Origin: Paractinoplanes toevensis
GTDB lineage: Bacteria; Actinomycetota; Actinomycetes; Mycobacteriales; Micromonosporaceae
DNA: 64,000 bases
Assembly: GCF_018332695.1 (NCBI RefSeq)
Contig: NZ_BOQN01000068.1
Span: 1-64,000, forward strand
Reading direction: 5' to 3'
Part shown: piece by piece, positions 41,698-50,363 of the stretch
How the letters are laid out: each line of letters opens with the position of its first letter
How positions within the stretch are numbered: the stretch's first letter is position 1
Program-made: the position numbers and the translations under genes
The notes under the pieces: model-generated
The model's input: the letters and a program-made list of their open reading frames with translations, nothing else
What the model was told of the DNA's origin: nothing
The model's database searches: none

Positions 41698-42123
41698 TCT
41701 TGTACGGCTTCGATGGAAAAGGGACGGGCGAAGAGCTCGGCCTGCCGAGCCGGATGGTCGAACATGCGGATCTCCGGGGGTTCGGCCGGCATCTCGGCAA
41801 ATTCGTCGAAATGGCTTCGCAGATCGAGGACCTCGACATCCAGATCGCTTCCGGGCCGTACGGCGGAATTCGGCTGCATAGCTCGCCGCACGACGTGGAG
41901 TTGATCGGCCCGCCCGGGGTTCCGCCACGATCAGAGCCCGAGTCCCGCACAAGTCCATCAGTCGGAGCACAAAGCCGACGTACAGCTGCTCCACCCGCGC
42001 GTACTCGTCGAGGGTGAGCGTTTCGCCCCCGAATCGCTCGCCGATCTGGGCGAAGGCGGTCCACTCCTCGGCATCCGGGTCACCCGAGTGCTTTGCGACC
42101 AGCAACTGCACCACGTCGGCCAC
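41698..42123 (-). pseudogene. Second copy of the candidate immunity gene, with a 395-bp deletion
   Basis: Nearly identical to the intact gene at 42631-43578 at both ends. GTG start at 42123; the first 69 residues (to ALIVAEP) match, then the sequence jumps at about 41913 to the equivalent of residue 203 onward (QLHVVRRAM) in another frame. Relative to the intact copy, bases corresponding to 42973-43367 are absent; 395 is not a multiple of three, so the reading frame is lost. The 3' end is also cut, with homology stopping near 41698. It still begins 34 bp after the Imm10-like gene, in a position equivalent to that of the intact gene behind the RHS toxin. Confidence 0.9.
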
Positions 42124-42158
42124 TCAACTCCGATCTCGATGAGGTCGAACTGGCTCTC
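42124..42158 (-). repeat. Remnant of the toxin gene's 3' end
   Basis: This stretch repeats 43579-43614 with a one-base gap and a few changes; translated it gives SQFDLIEIG, against NQFDLIKIGD at the end of the RHS toxin. It directly precedes the decayed copy of the immunity gene, just as the real toxin end precedes the intact copy. Confidence 0.75.
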
Positions 42159-42570
42159 AGGGAAGACTGCCGCGCAGCCCATCCTCGGCGAGCACCCGCC
42201 GGAGGCCTTCGACGACCTGGTCGAACTTCCCGTTGGCCAGATGGAATCTCAGCGTCGCGGGAATGTCCAGTTCCTCGGTGGCCTCCGTGGAGAACGTCAT
42301 GGTCAGGACCGACGCGCCCGGGTCGGCGGCGATGGCGATGATGCCGCCGTAGATACTCCGGCCGAGATGGTTGCTTATCGAATAGGTGTCCATCCCGAGA
42401 CGGCGGTCCTGCTCGTCGTACTCACCGCTGAGCGGAACCTGGAAGGTCAGCCCGAACTGCTCTCCATATTCGTCCGTGGCCATCGCCACGCAGTAGGTCT
42501 CGACGTCCGGCAGCTCCACGGCAGCCGCCGAGACCACGGCGATGTCGGCGTTACGGCTCATCCGGTTCAA
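42157..42570 (-). CDS. Imm10-like immunity protein
   Basis: 137 residues. The sequence VETYCVAMATDEYGEQFGLTFQV, DEQDRRLGMDTYSISNH and RSIYGGI, and a C-terminal strand-helix (LRFHLANGKFDQVVEGLRRVL), resemble the Imm10 family of immunity proteins found behind polymorphic toxins. The start is uncertain: a TTG at 42570 has GGAG five bases upstream, while the ATG at 42561 has no good box. It lies 60 bp after the candidate immunity gene, in the same direction. No toxin of its own is visible, so it may protect against a toxin that is no longer encoded here or against foreign toxins. Confidence 0.6.
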   Translation of the reverse strand: MNRMSRNADIAVVSAAAVELPDVETYCVAMATDEYGEQFGLTFQVPLSGEYDEQDRRLGMDTYSISNHLGRSIYGGIIAIAADPGASVLTMTFSTEATEELDIPATLRFHLANGKFDQVVEGLRRVLAEDGLRGSLP

Positions 42571-42630
42571 CGGTGCTCCGACTGCGGTGCCGAAGGCGGC
42601 GATGTCCGCCGCGGCGATCTCGACATCGCT

Positions 42631-43578
42631 CTAGCGAAGCCAGCGAGCGGTCAGTGATCCGGCGGCGTTCGGCACGACGGCGGCGAGCGGTGACGGAGCG
42701 TCGAAAAACTTCTCCGGATTGAAGAGACCCACCGTCCCCGGCCCCTTACGGATGCTCTCCTGTACGGCTTCGATGGAAAAGGGACGGGCGAAGAGCTCGG
42801 CCTGCCGAGCCGGATGGTCGAACATGCGAATCTCCGGGGGCTCGACCGGCATCTCGGCAAATTCGTCGAAATAGCTTCGCAGATCGAGGACCTCGACATC
42901 CAGATCGCTCCCGGACCGTACGGCGGAATTCGCCCGCATCGCCCGCCGCACGACGTGGAGTTGATCGGCCCGCGCCCGGTACCAGCGCTCCCCCCACGGC
43001 CCGTAGGCCCATTGTTCGAGAATCCAGATCCCGCTCGGTGATCCCGCTGCCCATTCCCGCAGGGCAAGCCAGAAGTCATCGTCGGCCGGCCTGGTGATCA
43101 GCTCGTCGCAGGTCGGCTCCTGCTCCCGCAGAATGCGCAACCCGGCCGGAAGAGCCCTTTCGACCAGCTGCCGTAGGTCTTCGGCCACCTCCACCGTGAG
43201 GTAGAAGTCGAACGCCACTCCCACCCGCACCGCGCCACCCGGAACCTCGAAGACACATCCCGTCCCGCTCCCCCGGAGCATGCCCCGGAGGAGCGGGACG
43301 ATCGATGTGACGCCGAGCTCGGTGCCGTTGCGGAACTCGGGCAACCACGCCGGCAGAGCCGACGCGACCCGGGGTTCCGCCACGATCAGAGCCCGAGTCC
43401 CGCACAAGTCCATCAGTCGGAGCACAAAGCCGACGTACAGCTGCTCCACCCGCGCGTATTCCTCGAGGGTGAGCGTTTCGCCCCCGAATCGCTCGCCGAT
43501 CTGGGCGAAGGCGGTCCACTCCTCGGCATCCGGGTCACCCGAGTGCTTTGCGACCAGCAGCTGAACCACGTCGGTCAC
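42631..43578 (-). CDS. Candidate immunity protein for the RHS toxin, 315 residues
   Basis: GTG start at 43578; the codon follows the RHS stop codon without any spacer. I do not recognise the family. It is a soluble protein with no signal peptide. The first 70 residues are helical (AEEWTAFAQIGERFG, EYARVEQLYVGFVLRLMD), followed by a probable alpha/beta domain (LGVTSIVPLLRGMLRG, VRVGVAFDFYLTVEVAEDL) and a tryptophan-rich helical part (FWLALREWAAG, WILEQWAYGPWGERWYRARA). Position immediately behind a toxin-bearing RHS gene, and duplication of this unit with the toxin tail, make an immunity role the best inference. It is larger than most immunity proteins, so an additional regulatory or chaperone role is possible. 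Confidence 0.6.
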   Translation of the reverse strand: MTDVVQLLVAKHSGDPDAEEWTAFAQIGERFGGETLTLEEYARVEQLYVGFVLRLMDLCGTRALIVAEPRVASALPAWLPEFRNGTELGVTSIVPLLRGMLRGSGTGCVFEVPGGAVRVGVAFDFYLTVEVAEDLRQLVERALPAGLRILREQEPTCDELITRPADDDFWLALREWAAGSPSGIWILEQWAYGPWGERWYRARADQLHVVRRAMRANSAVRSGSDLDVEVLDLRSYFDEFAEMPVEPPEIRMFDHPARQAELFARPFSIEAVQESIRKGPGTVGLFNPEKFFDAPSPLAAVVPNAAGSLTARWLR

Positions 43579-46500
43579 TCAATCTCCGATCTTGATGAGG
43601 TCGAACTGGTTGTCACCGACAGCCCCGAGGTCGTAGGTGCCCTGTCTCGCCACCTTGCCCGTGCTCATCAGGTCGGACGACTTGTTCCCGCCCTTGAATA
43701 TGCCACCGAGGTGCCCGGTCAGGTCCTCGGCGATGAACTTGGGCCCCTTGACGCCGTTGGGGGCTTTCCAGATCTTCGAGCCTCCGGCCGAGATCTGGTT
43801 CGTCGGCGTGTATCCGAGCCACTTTGCCAGATCATTGGCCTGCCCCGGCTTGAGCACCCGGCCGGGCAACTTCCGCGGGCAGTTGTGGACCAGGACGGGT
43901 GTTTCGCCGGCGAACACATAGTAGGTGTGGATGCCGGCGACGGTGAGGTTGTACATGTGCTGCCAGCGGGCGAACTTTCGCACCGACGCCACACGCATGA
44001 CCGCGCCGTTGCCGGACTTCAGCCGGTCGCCGGCGTTCAGCTGGTCGACCCGGGTCCACCGGCCCGTGGTGACGTCCCAGAACGGGTGGTTCTGGGTGGT
44101 GTGCACGACGACGCTCTTGCCGTGGCCGTCGGTGACGGTCAGGTCGGCCAGGTGGACGTCGAGGTTGTCCTGCCGCTGCATCACCGTCTTGTCCGCGGTT
44201 CGGCCGGTCACCGGGTCGGTGGCCTTGACCACGTCGCCTTCCTTGATCGCCTTGATCGGCTTGGTCGAGCCGTCGGCCATCAGGACCGGGGTGTCGGCAT
44301 CGAAGCTGCAACCGATCTTGGCCAGCAGTTGCTCGACCCGGACGCCGTCCTCGGCGCCGAAAAGGGACAGGTCCGCGGCGGCGATCTCCAGATCCTCGGG
44401 GCCGCCGATCATCAGCATTCCGGTGGTGCCGAGCCCGTCGCCGACCTTGAACCAGATGCTGTCGGTATCGATGCCCTGCTGGTCGAGGACGTCCGACTTC
44501 CATTTGTCGTTGAGCTTCTTCTCCAGCTCGTCGTCGTGCGAGAGAAGGCCGATGAGTCCGGTCCCGGTATGGACGACCCCGGTCTGAACGCCGGCTGTCA
44601 TATCGGCGTTCGCCGTGGCGCCGTAGTCCCAATGTGACCGTTTGAGCTGCGCGTCGACCTGCCGGGCGCGCTTCTCCAGCTTCTTCTTGTTCAGGTGCGG
44701 CAGCACCCGCAGATCGATCGACGCGCCGTATTTGGCGTCGATCGCGCCCGATTCGCAGTCGGTGCAGGAGACGCCGCCGGCGGTCTGCTGGGCGCAGGTG
44801 AGCGTGGCGCAGAAGTTGGCCGCCAGGCCCGTCGGGTCGGAGAACGTCGTCGGGTTGTTGTTGGAGTAGGCGTAGCCGTTCCACTGCTGCGGATCGGTCA
44901 GGTCCTGCACCGGGTCGACGGAGATGAACCGGCCGATGCCCGGGTCGTAGTCGCGGGCGCCGACGTGGGTCAGTCCGATGGCGTCGAGGGTGCCGCCGAC
45001 GAAGCCGCGATTGTTGGGCCAGGCCCCGGCGGCGCCCCGCGGTGCGCCGAACGGCTTCTGCCGGCGGATCGAGGCGGTCTGGGAGTCGCGGTCGATGGCG
45101 ACCGAGTCGGTGCCGTGGTGATCGGCGGAAAGCCAGGTCACCCCGGTGGCGGTACGGGAGCCGATGGTGGCGCCGGCGAAGGCGTAGTAGCGGGTGTCGC
45201 TGGTGGCGCCGCTCGCGGCCGTGTAGCGGACGTCCTGGCCGGGCAGGTGGAGGGTGGCGCCGGCGGGGTCACGGCTGATGAGCCGGTTGCCGTCGGCGTC
45301 GTACAGGTAGGAGCTGGACCCGCTGCTGTCGGTGCTGGTGGCCAGGTTTCCGTCGGGGTCCCAGGTCAGGGTCTGGCTGCCGGATCCCGCGGGCCGGGTC
45401 AGCATGTTGCCGGTCTCGTCGTAGGTGTAGGAGGCGGCAACGCCGGTCGTGGTGGTCACGCCGGTCACCGCGTGCGGGTGGGCCGAGGCGGCCGCCGGGT
45501 AGGTGTACTTGCTCGTGTTGTCCGCGCCGCCCGCGGTGGTGGCGTGGTCGACCTGGGCGAGCCGGTTGCCCGTGGCGTCATAGGTCCAGGACTGCCAGTA
45601 CGGCGCCGGCCCACCGAGCCCCGCGGTGCTCGGCGCGGTCGAGCAGTTGTCGGCGGCGGGGGTCCAGGCCTGGGTCAGCCGGCGCAGGTAGTCGTACTGG
45701 TAGCACTGGTTGTCGCCGGTGGCCGCGTCGGCCATCCTGGTGATGTTGCCGGCGTTGTCGTACGTGTAGGCGGTGTTGGTGACCGTGTAGGGCGCGACGG
45801 AGTCCCGGTCGGTGCGGATGTTGGTGACCCGGCCCGTCTCGAGCTCGTACCCGTAGGTCTGGTAGACCCGCTTGCCGAGGTCGTCCTTCAGGCCGGGGTA
45901 GAGCAGCAGTTCGCTGATGCGGCCGAGCGCGTCGTAGGTGGTGCGACCGGCATAGCTGATCAACCGGCCGTTGAACGTGCTGGTCGAGGTGCTCGGCAGC
46001 CCGGTGGTGTCGTCGTACTGGTAGTACACCGTCTCGGCCGGCAGGCCACCCGCGGCCGGGTACCCGGTGGCGCTGATACTGCCGTCGGCCTTGTAGTAGT
46101 TCTCGACCAGGTAACTGCCGCCGAGCCCGGTCTCCGTGGCCGGGATGGTGTACGTCTGCTGGGTCGGCCGGTAGGCGTCGTCGTACGAGTTGATCTCGTG
46201 GGTGTAGCTGTTGACACCGGCGTACCGGATCGACTTGTCGAGCTGCCCCTTGGCGAGGGAGTCGTAGTACCAGCGTGCCCGGGTGCCGACCCCGGTCTGG
46301 AAGACGGCCGTACGCCGGTCGAGCGCGTCGTAGCTGTACTGCAGTTTGACGCCGCGGGTGTCGACGGTGGAGGTGAGCCGTCCGTCGGCGTCGTAGCCGT
46401 TGGTGACCGTGCCCTTGTCCGGGTCGGCGGCGGTGAGTTGCCGGCCGCGCAGGTCGTAGGTGTAGTCCCAGTGGTTGCCGGCCGCGTCGGTGACCTTCTT

Positions 46501-49500
46501 CAACTGGCTCTTGCGGTCGAACGTGTAGGTGGTGGCGTCATAGGCGCCGGTCGGCGTGGCGGCGGAGTACTGCCGGACGGCGGTGGTGCGGCCGAGCGCG
46601 TCGGTGATCGTCGAGGACGCGGTGCCGCCGGCCGGCGGGGTCACGTCGACCCGGTCGCCGCCGTACGCGGTGGTGGTCCGCCACCGTTCGACGGTGTTCG
46701 GCTGGAAGATGGAGGCAATCACGCGGCCGGCGCCGTCGTAGACCGTCCGGGTCTGGCTGGGCACGTCCTGCCGGTCGACGGCCGTGGACAGGGTCGTGCT
46801 CGGCGCACCGGCGGCGTAGTAGGCGCCGTGTTCGCGCACCTGCCGGCCCGCGGTGTCGTAGAAGACGTCGGTGAGCAGCCGCCCACCCGACGGCGACGGC
46901 GCCTGGGTCTGGCGTGCCCGCAGCAGCCCGTCGTAGAGGCTGTAGCTGGTCAGGTAGTTGCCGGACGCGTTCAGCGTGCTGGTGCCGACCACGCTGGGCC
47001 CGGTGTTGCTGATCAGGTAGCTGAAGGTGGTGTTGGCGCTCTCGGTGGCCCGGTTGCGGCCCGGCTGCCAGATCGCGGTCAGCCGGCCCAGTGCGTCATA
47101 GGTGGCCTCGGCCTTCTTGCCGTTGGGATCGACCACCGTGGTCGGCTGGCCCCACGCCGGGGCGAGCGTCGTGGTGGTCGCATGGCCGAGCGCGTTGGTG
47201 ACCACGGTCTTGGTGGGCAGCCCGGCGGCCGGCGTGTAGGCGATGGTGGTCTGGTGGTCGAGGGGGTCCCACGCGCTGGTGGCCCGCCCGCTGCTGTCGT
47301 ACGCGGCCCGGCTGAGCTGCTCGTAGGTGGGGTTGCCGGCGTTCCAGGTCTTGGCCTTCTCGGTGCGTGTCACCAGCCCCCGGGTCGGTGCGGTTCCCCA
47401 CGTGGTGGCGCCGTCGAAGAAGTTGCGGGTGTCGGAGACGACGTCGTCCTCGGTCAGCGTGGCCAGGTTCGTGGCCGAGGCGCACGGAACGGCCAGCGCC
47501 AGCGTGCGGTGCGCGGACGACATCAGCCAGTCGGTGGTGTCGCGCGGCTCGTACGTCGTGCGGGTGCAGCTCTCGTCACCGGTCACGCCGGTGTCGCCGC
47601 TGTCGTCGACCGCAACGGCCATCCCGTACGCGTCGAACGTGTTGCGCACCGTGCGGACCCGTTCACCCCGGCCGCCGTCGAGCGCGGTCCGGGTGTGGCC
47701 GGCCGCCGCCGCGGTGATGCGGGCCTGCACCGTGTCGCCGTTGATCGTGCGACTGGCGGTGACCGCCGACTGCCACGGCTCGGTGACCTGCCGGGACACC
47801 ACCGCTCCCCCGGGCCCGTTGAACACGGTGGATTCGCGGGTCATGCCGGCGTAGGCGTCCTCGTCGTTGACCGTCGGCACGCCGGTGCCGGTCACGGTGA
47901 CCGTGCGGGTGCCGGAGGCGGCCCGGTCACCGTGCATGCCGCGGAAGTACTTCGTCTCGGTGTACGTCTGCTCGCCGGAGTCGCCGGTGGTCACGCCGAC
48001 CCGCTCGTAGCCGCGCCACATCGACCAGGTCTTGTCCTTGGCCTCGATCAGGCCGTCGTCGTCGGTGTAGTGCCACGCCGGAGAGCCGAGATAGCTGTAC
48101 TGGTGCACCACCCGTGGGCTGCCCTTGGGCGCGGTGCCCCCGGTGTTGTCGGCCTCGTAGACGGTGGTGACCACGTACTTGTGGAAGTAGTCGGTGACCG
48201 GATCCTGGTAACCCTCCGGTGTCCAGCGAACCGGGTAGCAGCGCTTGGTGTTGTTGGCCGCGTCGGTCGGCACGTTGGTCTTGGCGACGCACTCCGGGGC
48301 GGAGTACAGGACGCTGACGGTGCCGCCGGACTCGTACCGGATCTGCGAGATCCGCCACCAGTTCATCGCCGCGGCGAAGTCGATGGTGTCCACGCGGTTG
48401 TTCATCTGCACGCCGGAGAACTCGACGTCGGGCACGTTGGCGGTGCCGCCGGCCAGGCCGGAGTGCGACAGCTTCGACAGCCACAGCCCCGCCCGGGTGC
48501 CGTCGCCCGGATCCGGGAACGTGTGGGTGAGCGTCCACCGGTCCACGTTGTCGTACGCCGTCCCGTTCCAGATCCGGGCGGTGATGGTGGACAGGCGCTT
48601 GGTGGACCAGAACGACGGGCTGTAGACGTCACAGGTCGACCCGGTGCATTCCTGGTCCCACGGGGTGTCCGGCCAGTGCGCCTCGTCGTGCGTGCCGCAC
48701 CCGGACAGGCAGCGGTCGGCCACGCCGAACTCGATCCGGGCCGGCGCGGTCGTGGCGAACCGGCTGTCCGCCCCGCTGTCGCGCCGGGTGCCGTACTCGA
48801 TGTGGTCCAGGTGCCCGTCCCGGACGTAGCCGGCCAGGTCGGAGTTCTTCAGGTTGCGGGCGTACTTGTTGGTGTCGGTGGCGTACCAGTAGGAGGCGCT
48901 GTTGCCGTTGATGTCGACGACGTAGTCGAGGTTCCACCGCCAGGCCTGGGCGCAGCTGGAGTCGGCGAACGCGGTGGCGTGGCACGGCTCGCCGGTGTTG
49001 TTGCCGTAGACCGGCACCGTCCAGGCCGAGTTGGTGACCGAGTCGCCGGTGTTCCAGCCGGGCAGACGGTGCGCGCCGAACCAGTACTGGGTGCCGTCGG
49101 TGGCGGTGACCACCCAGTACTCGCCGTTGTTGTCGCCGTTGCTCGCGCCGGTCTTGCGCTCGACCCGCGACCCGTCGTCGTTGCGCAGGTGCCAGCGCTG
49201 CTCGGCCGAGTTGTAGATCAGCTCGCCGGAGTGGCCGGCCAGCGACAGGGTGGCGTTGTCGGTGGCCCAGCACAGATCGCCGGTCTTCGTGGTGTTGTTG
49301 GCGCCGCTGCCCATGTCGTCGCCGCAGTCCTCGTACCGGCGCTCGATGAATCCGCCCGCGCCGGTCTCGAATCCCTCGCCGGCCCATGACGGCTGGTTGT
49401 TCGACGCCGCCTGCAGGCCGTCGACGGACTGCGAGGAGTACGACAGATCGACCGACGGGGCGGAACTGCCCGGTGCCGGCGGCACCCGCATGGGGTACGA

Positions 49501-50322
49501 CCAGGAGAAGTCGCCCGAGCTCCCGCCCGCCGACCACGTCGACGACGGCTGCAGCTTGGTGGCCGCGAAGCTGCCCGCCGCACCTGAGGTCGCTGCGGCC
49601 ACCGCGACCAGGGACGCGGCCGCCGAGGAGGCGGGCAGGCCGACCGTCGCGGTCACGGTGCCGGTCTTCGGGTCGTTGCGCGACGGCAGCGGCGTGCCGG
49701 CGCACTCCGCACGTTGCGGAGTGGTCAGCGCGCAGGTGGGCAGGGCGACCAGCCGCAGCCGGGAGGCCCAGTCACCGCCGTACGCGGTGCGGAAGCCGCT
49801 GTAGTCGACGGTCAGGTCGACCGCGGCGTCGCCCGTTTGCCGGTCGGCCCGGTTGGCCTGCAACAGCACGCCGCGCACGCCGGCCCGTTCGGTGCTCGCC
49901 CGGTCCAGTACGCGGATCCCGACACTGGCGGGCGCCGCGCCGGTGGCCCGCTTTCCGGTGGTCCGGACCGTGCCCGGCCGGCTGACCCGCACCGGCAGCT
50001 GTCCCGCCCGCGCAGCCGTGGTGGCCGGGCCCGGTACCGCCACGTCGGCCGCGCCGGCCGCGGGCCACACCGGGGCCGGCTTCTTCGTCCCGTCCGGCAT
50101 GGCGGCCTGCTTCACCGCGACCGGGTCGACCTTGCTGACCGCGACCGCCGGCACGTTCTTCGCGGTCGGTGGGGTGAACGGCGTCGGCCGGTCGGCCCAC
50201 GCGGGTGCCTGCAGCAGGCTGCCGGCGACGACCGCCGCGGTCACGGCCGCGGTCATCCGGCGGGCACGGCCCGTCCGGCGCCGGCGGGCCGGCGACGGGA
50301 AAAGGGCAAGCGGATCCTTCAC
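43579..50322 (-). CDS. RHS/YD-repeat polymorphic toxin with HINT domain and Ntox21-like C-terminus
   Basis: 2247 residues. The GTG at 50322 is chosen for AAGGAG 6 bp upstream and the signal peptide that follows (to about residue 43). Residues about 300-1000 form a SpvB/TcdB-like beta-rich part; about 1050-1750 hold many YD repeats (YDALGRLT, YDYLRRLTQ). The RHS core ends with YDPGIGRFISVDPVQ and DPTGL near 1790-1830. A HINT domain spans about 2004-2147: CSFDADTPVLMADGSTKPI, TTQNHPFWD, and a terminal VLVHNC that can cleave itself. The last 100 residues (GYTPTNQ, GPKFIAEDLTGHLGGIFKG, RQGTYDLG) match the Ntox21 toxin type, probably a nuclease. It should be secreted or displayed and kill competitors. 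Confidence 0.85.
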   Translation of the reverse strand: MKDPLALFPSPARRRRTGRARRMTAAVTAAVVAGSLLQAPAWADRPTPFTPPTAKNVPAVAVSKVDPVAVKQAAMPDGTKKPAPVWPAAGAADVAVPGPATTAARAGQLPVRVSRPGTVRTTGKRATGAAPASVGIRVLDRASTERAGVRGVLLQANRADRQTGDAAVDLTVDYSGFRTAYGGDWASRLRLVALPTCALTTPQRAECAGTPLPSRNDPKTGTVTATVGLPASSAAASLVAVAAATSGAAGSFAATKLQPSSTWSAGGSSGDFSWSYPMRVPPAPGSSAPSVDLSYSSQSVDGLQAASNNQPSWAGEGFETGAGGFIERRYEDCGDDMGSGANNTTKTGDLCWATDNATLSLAGHSGELIYNSAEQRWHLRNDDGSRVERKTGASNGDNNGEYWVVTATDGTQYWFGAHRLPGWNTGDSVTNSAWTVPVYGNNTGEPCHATAFADSSCAQAWRWNLDYVVDINGNSASYWYATDTNKYARNLKNSDLAGYVRDGHLDHIEYGTRRDSGADSRFATTAPARIEFGVADRCLSGCGTHDEAHWPDTPWDQECTGSTCDVYSPSFWSTKRLSTITARIWNGTAYDNVDRWTLTHTFPDPGDGTRAGLWLSKLSHSGLAGGTANVPDVEFSGVQMNNRVDTIDFAAAMNWWRISQIRYESGGTVSVLYSAPECVAKTNVPTDAANNTKRCYPVRWTPEGYQDPVTDYFHKYVVTTVYEADNTGGTAPKGSPRVVHQYSYLGSPAWHYTDDDGLIEAKDKTWSMWRGYERVGVTTGDSGEQTYTETKYFRGMHGDRAASGTRTVTVTGTGVPTVNDEDAYAGMTRESTVFNGPGGAVVSRQVTEPWQSAVTASRTINGDTVQARITAAAAGHTRTALDGGRGERVRTVRNTFDAYGMAVAVDDSGDTGVTGDESCTRTTYEPRDTTDWLMSSAHRTLALAVPCASATNLATLTEDDVVSDTRNFFDGATTWGTAPTRGLVTRTEKAKTWNAGNPTYEQLSRAAYDSSGRATSAWDPLDHQTTIAYTPAAGLPTKTVVTNALGHATTTTLAPAWGQPTTVVDPNGKKAEATYDALGRLTAIWQPGRNRATESANTTFSYLISNTGPSVVGTSTLNASGNYLTSYSLYDGLLRARQTQAPSPSGGRLLTDVFYDTAGRQVREHGAYYAAGAPSTTLSTAVDRQDVPSQTRTVYDGAGRVIASIFQPNTVERWRTTTAYGGDRVDVTPPAGGTASSTITDALGRTTAVRQYSAATPTGAYDATTYTFDRKSQLKKVTDAAGNHWDYTYDLRGRQLTAADPDKGTVTNGYDADGRLTSTVDTRGVKLQYSYDALDRRTAVFQTGVGTRARWYYDSLAKGQLDKSIRYAGVNSYTHEINSYDDAYRPTQQTYTIPATETGLGGSYLVENYYKADGSISATGYPAAGGLPAETVYYQYDDTTGLPSTSTSTFNGRLISYAGRTTYDALGRISELLLYPGLKDDLGKRVYQTYGYELETGRVTNIRTDRDSVAPYTVTNTAYTYDNAGNITRMADAATGDNQCYQYDYLRRLTQAWTPAADNCSTAPSTAGLGGPAPYWQSWTYDATGNRLAQVDHATTAGGADNTSKYTYPAAASAHPHAVTGVTTTTGVAASYTYDETGNMLTRPAGSGSQTLTWDPDGNLATSTDSSGSSSYLYDADGNRLISRDPAGATLHLPGQDVRYTAASGATSDTRYYAFAGATIGSRTATGVTWLSADHHGTDSVAIDRDSQTASIRRQKPFGAPRGAAGAWPNNRGFVGGTLDAIGLTHVGARDYDPGIGRFISVDPVQDLTDPQQWNGYAYSNNNPTTFSDPTGLAANFCATLTCAQQTAGGVSCTDCESGAIDAKYGASIDLRVLPHLNKKKLEKRARQVDAQLKRSHWDYGATANADMTAGVQTGVVHTGTGLIGLLSHDDELEKKLNDKWKSDVLDQQGIDTDSIWFKVGDGLGTTGMLMIGGPEDLEIAAADLSLFGAEDGVRVEQLLAKIGCSFDADTPVLMADGSTKPIKAIKEGDVVKATDPVTGRTADKTVMQRQDNLDVHLADLTVTDGHGKSVVVHTTQNHPFWDVTTGRWTRVDQLNAGDRLKSGNGAVMRVASVRKFARWQHMYNLTVAGIHTYYVFAGETPVLVHNCPRKLPGRVLKPGQANDLAKWLGYTPTNQISAGGSKIWKAPNGVKGPKFIAEDLTGHLGGIFKGGNKSSDLMSTGKVARQGTYDLGAVGDNQFDLIKIGD

Positions 50323-50363
50323 CAGGTCTCCTTCATCGGAAATTGGCGGGCGGGAAGCAGAAG

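Noticed and set aside
42571..42630. An in-frame extension of the Imm10-like gene upstream to the previous stop codon, resembling part of the RHS pre-HINT sequence
   Set aside because: The resemblance is short (EIAAAD..FG) and there is no start codon in it; chance cannot be excluded.
44695..49389. A 1564-codon open frame on the plus strand inside the RHS gene
   Set aside because: It is antisense to clear YD-repeat coding sequence, is rich in Val, Gly and Arg as expected from high-GC shadow frames, and has no recognisable domain or ribosome binding site.
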